A stretch of 64,000 nucleotides of DNA from positions 150,331 to 214,330 of the forward strand of contig NZ_NKJI01000010.1 in NCBI RefSeq assembly GCF_002277815.1, written 5' to 3'. The stretch is from Pseudomonas sp. ERMR1:02 (GTDB lineage: Bacteria; Pseudomonadota; Gammaproteobacteria; Pseudomonadales; Pseudomonadaceae). Positions 56,392 through 64,000 of this stretch are shown piece by piece. The stretch's first letter is position 1; each line of letters begins with the position of its first letter. Made by a program: the position numbers and the translations under genes. The notes beneath the pieces are model-generated. The model was not told where the DNA came from, did not search any database, and was given only the letters and a program-made list of their open reading frames with translations.

Positions 56392-59300
56392 TTATGGCTC
56401 TATGGGTGATGACTGTTTGATCTTGAACCAGAGGGCGTACATCGCAGGCAGGAACACCAATGTCAGCACTGTGCCGGCAAACGTACCGCCGATCAGGGTG
56501 TAGGCCAGCGTTCCCCAGAACACCGAATGGGTCAGCGGGATGAACGCCAGCATCGCCGCCAGCGCAGTGAGAATGACTGGCCTGGCGCGCTGCACCGTGG
56601 CTTCAACCACGGCGTCATAAGGCAACAGGCCCGCTTGCTCATTGGCGTGAATCTGGCCGATGAGGATCAGCGTGTTACGCATCAAAATCCCCGACAAGGC
56701 AATCAGTCCTACCAGGGCGTTGATCCCGAACGGTTGCTGGAACAGCAGAAGCATCGGCACCACACCAATCAGGCCCAGAGGTGCGGTAGCGAACACCATC
56801 ATCATTGCCGACATCGAACGCACCTGAATAATGATGGTGAGTAACGTCAGCGCGATCATGATCGGGAACAAGGGCAGCAACGCCTTGTTCGCTTTACCCG
56901 ACTCCTCGATCGCCCCTGCCAACTCAATGCGATAGCCCTTAGGCAACTGTTCAACAAGCGCTTGCAGTTGCTTCATCACGGCGCTGGATACATCTGGAGG
57001 CTGAAGACCTTCAGCCACATCGCCGCGTACGGTGATGGTCGGCGTGCGGTCACGACGCCGCAGGATGGGCTCTTCCATACGAGTCTCTACTGTCCCGACC
57101 TGAGACAACGACACCCTTTGCCCCTGCGCTCCGGTCAACGTGAAGGCGTCGATTTTCGAGGGGTCAAGGCGTGTGTCACCGGCAGAGCGAGCAACCACCT
57201 GGACTGAACGAATGTCCTCGCGCACCTGGGTCACTGGCGCTCCGGTCAGCAGGAACTGAAGCTGCTGGGCAACATCTGAGGACGTCAAACCGAATGCCTG
57301 CAGACGATCCTGGTTCAGCTTCAGATGGAGTGCCGGAGCACGCTCACCCATGTCCGTATTGACAGTTCTCATCATGGGGCTGGCCGCCATGATCTGACGC
57401 ACTTGGGCGGCGATATCGCGGAGCACTGTCAGGTCCGGTCCCATCACACGAAAGGCCACCGGGTACGGCGAATAAGGACCGAATACCAACTGCGTCACAC
57501 GTACTCGGGCTTCGGGCGCCAAACCATCAGCCACGGCTTGCCGAAGCCGGATTTTGAGCGCCTCGCGCTCTTCCTGGCTTGCCGTCAGCACAACGATTTT
57601 TGCAAATGAGGGGTCAGGCAGCTCTGGTGCCATCGCCAAGTAGAAGCGCGGCGCGCCCTGGCCAATGTAGGCGGTGACGATCCGGGCCTCCGGTTGTTCA
57701 GCCAACCACGCTTGCACCTTGGCCGCGGCCGCATCAGTCTGCTCGATTGACGTGCCATAGGGCATCTGCACCTCAACCAGCACCTCAGGCCGGTCTGACG
57801 TGGGGAAGAATTGCTTCTTCACCACGCCCATCCCGAGAATCGCCACAATGAACAGGCCCACGACCGATATCGCCACCAGGCCCTTACGGCGAATAACCAC
57901 ACCCAGCACGCGTCTGAAACGCAGGTAATTGGGTGTACCGTAAATCGCGGCATGGCCGCCCTCAGGCACCTTGATCTGCGGGAGCAGTTTGACTCCCAGG
58001 TAGGGCGTGAACACGACTGCCACCACCCAGGAGGTGATCAGCGCAATGCCGACGATCCAGAACATGTTGGCGGTGTACTCACCGGCCGTTGATTTGGCAA
58101 ATCCGTTAGGCATAAAGCCGATAGCCGTGACTAGAGTGCCCGACAACATAGGGGCGGCGGTGTGACTCCAGGCATAAGCGCAGGCTTTGATTCGGTCATA
58201 GCCCTCCTCCATTTTCACCACCATCATTTCAATGGCAATGATCGCATCGTCCACCAGTAGCCCCAGCGCCAGAATCAACGACCCAAGCGTGATGCGGTCA
58301 AAGTCTTTACCTGTCGCGGCCATCACAATGAACACTGCGGCCAGGGTCAACGGCACTGCCGCGGCGACGACGATACCGACACGCCAGCCCATGCTGAGAA
58401 AACACACCAGCAGCACCACGCCCAGCGCCGCGAAAAACTTGATCATGAATTCGTTGACGGACGCCTCTATGTTCACCGCCTGATCGGTGACCTTGGTCAA
58501 CGTCATGCCTAACGGCATTTGCTCATTGATCGAGGTTGTTTCGGCTGCGAGCGCCTTACCCAAATCAAGGCCATTCCAGCCGTCGCGCATCACAATACCG
58601 AGCAGCAATGCGGGCTCGCCGTTGTTGCGCACCTTGAACGTGGAGGGTTCCTCGTAACCGCGCTTGACCTCGGCCACATCGGATAATTTGAGTGTTCTGC
58701 CCTGAAGGACAAGCGGCGTGTCGCGAATCTTTTGCAAGTCATCAAACGCGCCATCGAGCCGGATGAAAACCTGTGGTCCCTTAGCCTCAACCGAACCTGC
58801 CGCAGTCATCATGTTTTGCGCGTTCAACGCGCTGAAGATGTCTCGTGCGCCGATACCCAGCGTCGCCAGACGCTCGTATGACAGCTCGACATAAATGCGC
58901 TCGGACTGCTCGCCGATTATGTTGACCTTCTTCACGCCCGCCACGTGCAGCAGTTGCTGGCGCAAAGACTCGGCCTCGCGCACCAGCAACCGTTGTGGCT
59001 CGCCCTTGGCCTTGAGCGCATAAAGAGCAAAGGTGACATCGGCATATTCGTCGTTGACGATCGGACCGATCACTCCGGACGGCAAGCCCGCCGCCTCATC
59101 AAGGATTTTCTTGCGTGCCTGGTAAAACTCCTCCGGGACGGCGGAAGGTGGCGTGCTATCGAGCAGATAAACGGTGGTGAGCGAAAGTCCCGGTCGGGTG
59201 AAGGTCTCGGCCCGGTCGTACCAACGCAGTTCCTGCATGCGCTTTTCCAGCTTTTCAACCACCTGGTCCTGCATCTCCTGAGCCGTCGCACCAGGCCATG

Positions 59301-59457
59301 CAGTGACCACCGTCATTTGTTTGATGGTGAAGGCAGGATCTTCAGCCCGCCCTAGTTTGAAGAAGGCATACAGCCCTCCTATGGATATCAGCAGGATCAA
59401 AAACAGCGTGATCGAACGCTCACGCACGGCCAGTGCGGACAGATTGAACCCGGTCAT
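56392..59457 (-). CDS. RND-family efflux permease
   Basis: 1021 residues, full length, twelve helices with two large periplasmic loops. Proton-relay aspartates are visible in GLLVDDAIIAIEMMV; ends at IKQSSPIEP. N-terminal NLSALAVRERSITLFLILLI. It belongs to the HAE/AcrB-like branch nearest to cation-independent multidrug types with the shorter MFP partner. The start overlaps the MFP stop by 4 bp. No TolC-like gene follows; instead FadL does. Confidence 0.94.
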   Translation of the reverse strand: MTGFNLSALAVRERSITLFLILLISIGGLYAFFKLGRAEDPAFTIKQMTVVTAWPGATAQEMQDQVVEKLEKRMQELRWYDRAETFTRPGLSLTTVYLLDSTPPSAVPEEFYQARKKILDEAAGLPSGVIGPIVNDEYADVTFALYALKAKGEPQRLLVREAESLRQQLLHVAGVKKVNIIGEQSERIYVELSYERLATLGIGARDIFSALNAQNMMTAAGSVEAKGPQVFIRLDGAFDDLQKIRDTPLVLQGRTLKLSDVAEVKRGYEEPSTFKVRNNGEPALLLGIVMRDGWNGLDLGKALAAETTSINEQMPLGMTLTKVTDQAVNIEASVNEFMIKFFAALGVVLLVCFLSMGWRVGIVVAAAVPLTLAAVFIVMAATGKDFDRITLGSLILALGLLVDDAIIAIEMMVVKMEEGYDRIKACAYAWSHTAAPMLSGTLVTAIGFMPNGFAKSTAGEYTANMFWIVGIALITSWVVAVVFTPYLGVKLLPQIKVPEGGHAAIYGTPNYLRFRRVLGVVIRRKGLVAISVVGLFIVAILGMGVVKKQFFPTSDRPEVLVEVQMPYGTSIEQTDAAAAKVQAWLAEQPEARIVTAYIGQGAPRFYLAMAPELPDPSFAKIVVLTASQEEREALKIRLRQAVADGLAPEARVRVTQLVFGPYSPYPVAFRVMGPDLTVLRDIAAQVRQIMAASPMMRTVNTDMGERAPALHLKLNQDRLQAFGLTSSDVAQQLQFLLTGAPVTQVREDIRSVQVVARSAGDTRLDPSKIDAFTLTGAQGQRVSLSQVGTVETRMEEPILRRRDRTPTITVRGDVAEGLQPPDVSSAVMKQLQALVEQLPKGYRIELAGAIEESGKANKALLPLFPIMIALTLLTIIIQVRSMSAMMMVFATAPLGLIGVVPMLLLFQQPFGINALVGLIALSGILMRNTLILIGQIHANEQAGLLPYDAVVEATVQRARPVILTALAAMLAFIPLTHSVFWGTLAYTLIGGTFAGTVLTLVFLPAMYALWFKIKQSSPIEP

Positions 59458-60572
59458 CGGCGCACCTCGGCCACCGGTGCCTGAGCGCTGACGGCCGTTT
59501 GAGACTTGACCCGCTCCCCTTCACTTAACAGGTGAGCGCCCAACGCGACAATACGATCGCCGAGCTGGAGGTTGCCCATCACACGAGCGGTCTCCGCACT
59601 GCTAAGACCAAGGAACGTGACAGGGCGCCATGTCACCTGCTCAGGTTCGCCCCCAACGACCCAAACTCCAGGCCCTTTACCCGCGTCGTAAAGGGCAGCG
59701 ACAGGCACTTGTAATTCTTTGGCGTCGGTAGCGGGCGTACCGGCAATGACAACCGAGATGGTTGAACCCAACGTGGCGTTGGCAAGGGTGCCCTCCAGCA
59801 CATAGCGTGCCTCGAATGTACGGGTTTGCCGGTCAGCTGAGTCAGACAGCTGGCGTAAACGCGCACTGCCGGCAGATTGGTTTTGCCCATACAGCTCCAC
59901 CGTCGCCAACGACCCCAGCGCGGGACGAAGCGTTTCGGGCAATTGGATCACCGCCTCGCGCTGCCCGGAATGGGCCACACGGACTACTGCCTGACCTGCG
60001 CTGATCACCTGGCCGGGCTCTGCCAAAGTCTCCACAACAACTCCGTCGGCATCGGCCAGCAACGTCGAATAACCTGTGGCGTTTTTTGCCACATCCGCCT
60101 GGGCCTTGGCTGCGTTAAGTTGCGCTGTAGCCGTGTCGGCCGCTGCTTTGAACCCTGCGTAAGCTGAAGCAGATACAGCACCGGTCGATACCAAGGCGCG
60201 GTAGCGACGCTCGTCATCGCCGGCCTGTCGGGCTCGGGCCATGGCGGCCAGCACCACTTCCTGCTGGGCCCGCGCGGTCAGCGTCAAATCGTTAGCATCG
60301 ATTCGCATGAGGGGTTGCCCGCGCTTGACGCCCTGCCCGGTATCCACCAACCGTTCCGAGACTTTCCCGGAAACTCGAAAACCGAGATCGCTCTGAACGC
60401 GAGTAGCGACGGTGCCCGTGAATACACGCGCTGCGGGTACAGAGGCTTGAACCGTACCTACACGCACCAAAGGCACCTGGAGGCGAGGATCTACAGGCGT
60501 TGATTCATTGCAAGCGGCTAACGCAAACGGCAATAAGCCAATGAGAATGAATGGCAGGCGGCGCTGGATCAT
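59454..60572 (-). CDS. RND periplasmic adaptor (membrane fusion lipoprotein)
   Basis: 372 residues. Lipobox LAAC (Cys21) after a signal peptide, so it is inner-membrane anchored. Order: barrel-sandwich start VATRVQSDLGFRVSGKVSER, a helical hairpin around 110-160, lipoyl half 2 (LADADGVVVETLAEPGQVIS), beta-barrel to about 340. GAGG precedes the ATG. First gene of the MFP-RND-FadL operon, with a TetR-type gene upstream on the same strand. Confidence 0.93.
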   Translation of the reverse strand: MIQRRLPFILIGLLPFALAACNESTPVDPRLQVPLVRVGTVQASVPAARVFTGTVATRVQSDLGFRVSGKVSERLVDTGQGVKRGQPLMRIDANDLTLTARAQQEVVLAAMARARQAGDDERRYRALVSTGAVSASAYAGFKAAADTATAQLNAAKAQADVAKNATGYSTLLADADGVVVETLAEPGQVISAGQAVVRVAHSGQREAVIQLPETLRPALGSLATVELYGQNQSAGSARLRQLSDSADRQTRTFEARYVLEGTLANATLGSTISVVIAGTPATDAKELQVPVAALYDAGKGPGVWVVGGEPEQVTWRPVTFLGLSSAETARVMGNLQLGDRIVALGAHLLSEGERVKSQTAVSAQAPVAEVRR

Positions 60573-60610
60573 AAAGACCTCTTGAAAGCAGATGCGCCAT
60601 GCTTATTCAA

Positions 60611-60634
60611 GTGACCAATTAAGTCAATGGTCAC
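60611..60634. promoter_or_regulatory. Candidate TetR operator upstream of the RND operon
   Basis: GTGACCA-N10-TGGTCAC: perfect 7-bp arms, 24 bp in all, 39 bases before the MFP ATG. On the minus strand it encloses TTGACT, a possible -35 hexamer. A matching 24-bp site lies upstream of tetR at 61408-61431. Confidence 0.65.
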
Positions 60635-60650
60635 AAATCGGGTAAATGAA

Positions 60651-60675
60651 CGGTGCTCTGTTGATCAGAGCACCG
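60651..60675 (-). terminator. Hairpin after the tetR gene
   Basis: GGTGCTCTG-TTGAT-CAGAGCACC: a perfect 9-bp stem between the tetR stop (60749) and the RND operon. Followed on the minus strand by TTCATTT. It may separate the two transcription units; the weak T-tract makes termination likely but not certain. Confidence 0.6.
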
Positions 60676-60748
60676 CAAAGAAGTTTGAGATCAGATTTTA
60701 GAGGTTGGCACTAAAGCGGGTTCGCAATGCGCCTGTGAGCCAGGTCGA

Positions 60749-61369
60749 TCAAGGCATCAGGCTGCGCAAGATCAGGTTGGAAATGAGCCCGGGCGCTTCA
60801 TCAACGACATCAAGGTTGTACTGCAACAGCAGCGGATTGATAAAGGGCCGTAACGCGAGATGGATCGACTCGACTGTGTCGTCCAGCGGTGACTTGCGCT
60901 CGAACTCACCCAGTTCCCGTCCCTCTCGCACGATCTGCTGCACGAAGCTCTTGATCCGCGCATCGTAGGCTTGCGAACTGGGCCAGCTCTCAGAAGCGGC
61001 AAACGCGGCGATGTCGTAGAGCTTTCGTTCATTGAAGAACAGGTCTACACCCTTGGCGATCAGGGTTTTGACCAGCCGCCGAAAGCGCTCAGTGGGCGAG
61101 ATACCCTCCACATGGACGGCCTGCTCGACGGCCACAATGATTTGCGCCAGGCAATTTCCACAAATCGCCTCACCAATCGCCTGCTTCGAATCGAAGAACT
61201 TGTAGATGTAGGCCTTGGAAAAACCGATGGCTTTGGCCAGGTCGGAAACCGTGGTTTTGCTGTAGCCGTATTGACTGAAGTGTTGGTTGGCCGCCGCGAC
61301 AATTTGGTCTCGAATGTCGTGATCGGCTGGGCCACGGGCGTTGGGCGAAGAGAATGATGACTGGTTCAT
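60749..61369 (-). CDS. TetR/AcrR-family repressor
   Basis: 206 residues. HTH at about 20-65 (IVAAANQHFSQYGYSKTTVS, AIGFSKAYIYKFFDSKQAIG), ligand domain beyond. It sits directly upstream of the MFP-RND-FadL operon on the same strand, and two identical-length palindromes flank it, one before each start. It is therefore the likely autoregulated repressor of the pump. No ribosome site precedes the ATG; see the promoter entry. Confidence 0.93.
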   Translation of the reverse strand: MNQSSFSSPNARGPADHDIRDQIVAAANQHFSQYGYSKTTVSDLAKAIGFSKAYIYKFFDSKQAIGEAICGNCLAQIIVAVEQAVHVEGISPTERFRRLVKTLIAKGVDLFFNERKLYDIAAFAASESWPSSQAYDARIKSFVQQIVREGRELGEFERKSPLDDTVESIHLALRPFINPLLLQYNLDVVDEAPGLISNLILRSLMP

Positions 61370-61370
61370 G

Positions 61371-61404
61371 AGATTAGATTACGCACCCTGAGGAGGGTTG
61401 ACAA
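61371..61404 (-). promoter_or_regulatory. Promoter of the tetR gene (possible leaderless start)
   Basis: Minus strand TTGTCA (61404-61399), 17-base spacer, TAATCT (61381-61376). The predicted start of transcription falls within a base or two of the ATG at 61369, and no Shine-Dalgarno is present, so the mRNA may be leaderless. Confidence 0.6.
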
Positions 61405-61425
61405 CTCGTGACCCGATTGTAATGT
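61398..61425 (+). promoter_or_regulatory. Possible rightward sigma-70 promoter overlapping the operator
   Basis: TTGACA, 16 bases, TAATGT. The operator palindrome covers the spacer and -10. It would read toward the diguanylate cyclase gene about 240 bases away. Confidence 0.45.
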
Positions 61426-61431
61426 AGTCAC
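61408..61431. promoter_or_regulatory. Candidate TetR operator upstream of tetR
   Basis: GTGAC-N14-GTCAC, 24 bp, with the same outer half-sites and length as the site at 60611-60634. It lies immediately upstream of the tetR -35 element. Confidence 0.6.
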
Positions 61432-61671
61432 ACCTTGCCCGCCCGGCCCGCAGCTGTTCCTGCGCACTCGAAAATGAATGCCAATCAAAAACGCACCAAC
61501 TCATTATTTTTCGGTGAAACCGAAAGCATTTGCTTAACCCAACGTTATCTCAGTCCTCGTGGTGAAAAAATGTCGGGGCAATAGCTTTCATTCCGGTTAT
61601 TAGGGCGGTTCGAAGGCGTTTATACTGCGCCCGCTTTTGATGAATGTGTATTCACCAACATCGGTACTTTC

Positions 61672-63225
61672 TTGAAACGCGATCTTCGACTGGCTACTTT
61701 GCTGACTGCCCTGGTGTGTATATCCGTGGTGCTATTGACTGCGTGGCAGATATGGACGGCTCGGGAAAGCACCTTGAGTGATATCGAAACCGACATCGTG
61801 AATCTGACAAACGCTCTCAATACTTATACCGAGGGCGCCTTCAAGCAAAGTGAGCTGGTACTGCTTGGCTTGACAGAAAGGATCGAAAAAGACGGGACTG
61901 GTCCGCAGCAGCTCGAACGTTTGAGATTACTGGTGGCGCAGGAGATGAATGCGCTCGCGCAATTGAACAGCGTGGTGCTGTATGACGCCCAAGGGAACTG
62001 GACGTTTTCGAGCGAAATGCCGGCCTTGACTCAGACCAACAACGCTGATCGTGAGTTCTTCAAACATCACCGCGACAATCGGGATCGCGGTGTTTTCATC
62101 GGTCCGGCGATTCTCAGTCGCGCCACCGGCGCCTGGGTGATTTCGGTCAGCCGACGTATCGATCATCCGAATGGAGATTTTGCCGGTGTGATCGCTGTCA
62201 CCATCAGCCTCGAACATTTTCTCAAACTTTATCGAACCATTCACGTAGGCCAGTTCGGTGCGATCAGCCTGACCTCCTCCGACGGGCATCTGCTGGTACG
62301 GTTTCCCTTCCATGACGAGGATATCGGTCGCGACCTGTCGCGGGCCCCCATATTCTCCCAGCATTTGCGTAGCACATCGTCAGGGACCGTGGCCTTTGCT
62401 TCAAAAGTCGATGGCATACATCGGATCTATGCGTTCAAGCGAAGTGATCAATATCCCCTGGTGACGACTGTTGCCTTAGGCCAGAGCGAGGCGATGCAAG
62501 CCTGGTGGACCCAAACAAAACAATTCTCCGCGGTAGTGGCATTGCTGTTGGGGCTGTTGGTCGCTTTGGGCCGAAGGTTGATCTCTCATATCAGTCGTCG
62601 TATTGGGGCCGAGAAAAAACTGCGCACTGCACAGACCGCATTGATCGAACTTAACCATTCGCTGGAGATTCTCGCCCGCGAGGACAAGCTCACAGGTCTA
62701 GCCAACCGACGGTATCTCGATCAGTTTCTGGATGTCGAATTCAAGCGTGCAAAGCGACTTGGAAGTCCTTTGTCTCTGATCCTGGTCGATGTAGATTTTT
62801 TTAAACGTTACAACGATCACTATGGGCATCTTGCCGGAGACGAATGCCTGCGCATTATCAGTCAGTCCATCCAGCGCTGTGTGCGTCGTCCAGGTGACAT
62901 GACGGCGCGCTATGGCGGCGAAGAAATTGCTGTGGTGATGCCGAATACGGATGAGTCAGGAGCGCGATCGGTTGCCGAGGCAATTTTGCGCAGTATTGCC
63001 GATGAGCGACTTCAGCACCTTTGCAGCCCTTTCGGGATCGTGACTGTCAGTCTTGGGCTGGCGACTTGTGCCCCACACGATAGCGATCACAATGAAAAGA
63101 CCTTGATCAATCGGGCTGACCGTGCGCTCTACCTGGCAAAGTCTCAGGGTAGAAATCGAATGAGCACTGCACCGGCAAAGGAGGAGGAAGAACTTAACGT
63201 CGCGCACAGTACTTCAGGAAGATAG
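61672..63225 (+). CDS. Membrane diguanylate cyclase with dCache-like sensor
   Basis: 517 residues from a TTG; no ATG in frame upstream. Helix 1 at 7-27, periplasmic dCache/PAS-like sensor 30-280 (MPALTQTNNADREFFKHHRD, ISVSRRIDHPNGDFAGVIAV), helix 2 at 285-303, GGDEF domain 330-505. The active site is GGEEI 415-419 (variant of GGDEF), and the inhibitory site RPGD 406-409 is at the correct 5-residue distance. DKLTGLANRRYLD is intact. It should make c-di-GMP in response to an extracytoplasmic ligand. Monocistronic. Confidence 0.91.
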   Translation: MKRDLRLATLLTALVCISVVLLTAWQIWTARESTLSDIETDIVNLTNALNTYTEGAFKQSELVLLGLTERIEKDGTGPQQLERLRLLVAQEMNALAQLNSVVLYDAQGNWTFSSEMPALTQTNNADREFFKHHRDNRDRGVFIGPAILSRATGAWVISVSRRIDHPNGDFAGVIAVTISLEHFLKLYRTIHVGQFGAISLTSSDGHLLVRFPFHDEDIGRDLSRAPIFSQHLRSTSSGTVAFASKVDGIHRIYAFKRSDQYPLVTTVALGQSEAMQAWWTQTKQFSAVVALLLGLLVALGRRLISHISRRIGAEKKLRTAQTALIELNHSLEILAREDKLTGLANRRYLDQFLDVEFKRAKRLGSPLSLILVDVDFFKRYNDHYGHLAGDECLRIISQSIQRCVRRPGDMTARYGGEEIAVVMPNTDESGARSVAEAILRSIADERLQHLCSPFGIVTVSLGLATCAPHDSDHNEKTLINRADRALYLAKSQGRNRMSTAPAKEEEELNVAHSTSGR

Positions 63226-63308
63226 CGATGGTTAGGTGGCGCAGTGCATAGCGTCTGATACCCCCGCTCTCCCATTCCACATCGCCGGGTTGCAACGACT
63301 GCTCGATA

Positions 63309-64000
63309 TCACTTGGATATCAGTCTTTCGCAGGCGGCGAGCAATACACAGGTACAGATCGCCTGAGTGGCCACCTCCAGGTCAGTCAATCCCGGTGATG
63401 AGGGGGCGATACGCAAATGCTGATCGAGAGGATCGTGACCGCGCGGATAGCACGAACCTGCCGGGGCCAGATTGACTCCTAGCGATCGCGCGAGCACTAC
63501 GACACGTTTTACGGTACCAGGAAGGACATTCAGACTGATGAAGTAACCACCCTTGGGTTTGCTCCAGCTAGCAAATTCAAATGGGCGAAGGCTGGAATCC
63601 AATTGATGAAGTACCGCTGAAAATCGCGGAGCAAGCAGTTTTCGATGCCCGTCCATCAGCGCTTTCAACCCATCGAGATCCTTCAGATAGCGAACGTGGC
63701 GTAGCTGATTCAGCTTATCCGGTCCGACACTTCTGATCGCGGCGTGGCTTAGCCACCACTCGACGTTGGCCTTGGACGAACCAAACAATGCGAGACCGGC
63801 TCCGGCGAACGTTATCTTCGAGGTGGAGCCAAAACCAGGGCTCGATCCGGGTGCCCGTGACGTAAACAGGCCTGATAGATACTGGATATCTCAATGGCGT
63901 CCGAAGTCAGGTGATGCAAGGTGTAGGCATCATCCCAAAAAGCCGAAAGTCCAAAGCTGCTGTCGGCATGGATGCCAAGGCTTCAATCACCTCGTCGCTG
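63309..64000 (-). CDS. Aspartate aminotransferase-like (class I/II), 5' end outside, frameshifted
   Basis: C-terminal about 230 residues of an MsAspAT-type aminotransferase. Readable pieces: SDEVIEALASMPTAALDFRL F, WDDAYTLHHLTSDAIEI, PLP lysine in GSTSKITFAGAGLA, SKANVEWWLSHAAIRSVGPD and SKPKGGYFISLNVL. Two T-run losses (near 63940, CTTTTTGGG; near 63828, GGTTTTGGC) break the frame; restoring both gives a continuous protein. The start lies past the right edge. Convergent with the diguanylate cyclase. Confidence 0.83.

Overview
The window looks like a chromosomal segment of a Pseudomonas, most likely from the P. fluorescens group. It is GC-rich and full of the Pseudomonas REP palindrome (GTAGGAGCGAGC...GCTCGCGA), singly and in inverted pairs. 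It carries genus-typical families: DUF1652, a DUF3618/DUF1469 membrane-protein cluster, a bacterial FAN1-type VRR-NUC nuclease, pirin and pgm. I saw no rRNA, tRNA, CRISPR array or intact insertion sequence.

Layout. 0-2.1 kb: a MetQ/MetN-type ABC uptake system with a 2OG-Fe(II) oxygenase. 2.6-5.5 kb: small enzymes (VOC, cupin), a decayed secreted amidohydrolase and REP pairs. 5.9-7.8 kb: a translationally coupled three-gene membrane-protein operon. 8.1-14.6 kb: a leftward amino-acid operon (aminotransferase joined to an ABC ATPase, binding protein, two permeases, EamA exporter, aspartoacylase-like hydrolase). 14.65-15.5 kb: a dense repeat block. 15.5-22.0 kb: a PatB-type C-S lyase, an SDR, a NhaP antiporter, a PAS-PAS hybrid kinase and a zeta-toxin-like kinase. 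22.1-26.1 kb: an XPD-like helicase with a FAN1-type nuclease, behind a LexA-like box. 26.3-38.1 kb: a lipoprotein, FAD amine oxidase, AraC regulator, DUF1652, UvrD-like helicase, pirin, pgm, a MocR regulator and an unknown protein. 38.7-55 kb: an accessory, xenobiotic-type region of SDRs, hydrolases, Old Yellow Enzyme, DsbA-like protein, a cyclic-nucleotide MscS channel and LysR regulators, interspersed with gene remnants. 55.1-61.4 kb: a TetR-controlled MFP-RND-FadL operon. 61.7-63.2 kb: a membrane diguanylate cyclase. 63.3 kb to the end: a partial aspartate aminotransferase.

Two kinds of damage must be separated. At least 20 single-base frameshifts, nearly all a missing base in a short homopolymer, interrupt otherwise well conserved genes, mostly between 6 and 38 kb. 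They look like uncorrected sequencing errors, so I annotate those loci as single genes. A different set of lesions cannot be homopolymer errors: large internal deletions in the amidohydrolase, a redoxin-DsbA fusion and an FdhF/YdeP oxidoreductase, plus truncated OYE, hydrolase and LysR remnants. These mark real gene decay, concentrated in the accessory region.

The most interesting units are the FAN1/XPD-like DNA-repair pair with its SOS-like site; the RND pump whose operon ends in a FadL channel instead of a TolC-type channel, with two matching 24-bp TetR-operator candidates; the aminotransferase-ATPase fusion; and a pair of close SDR paralogues that both lack the catalytic lysine.
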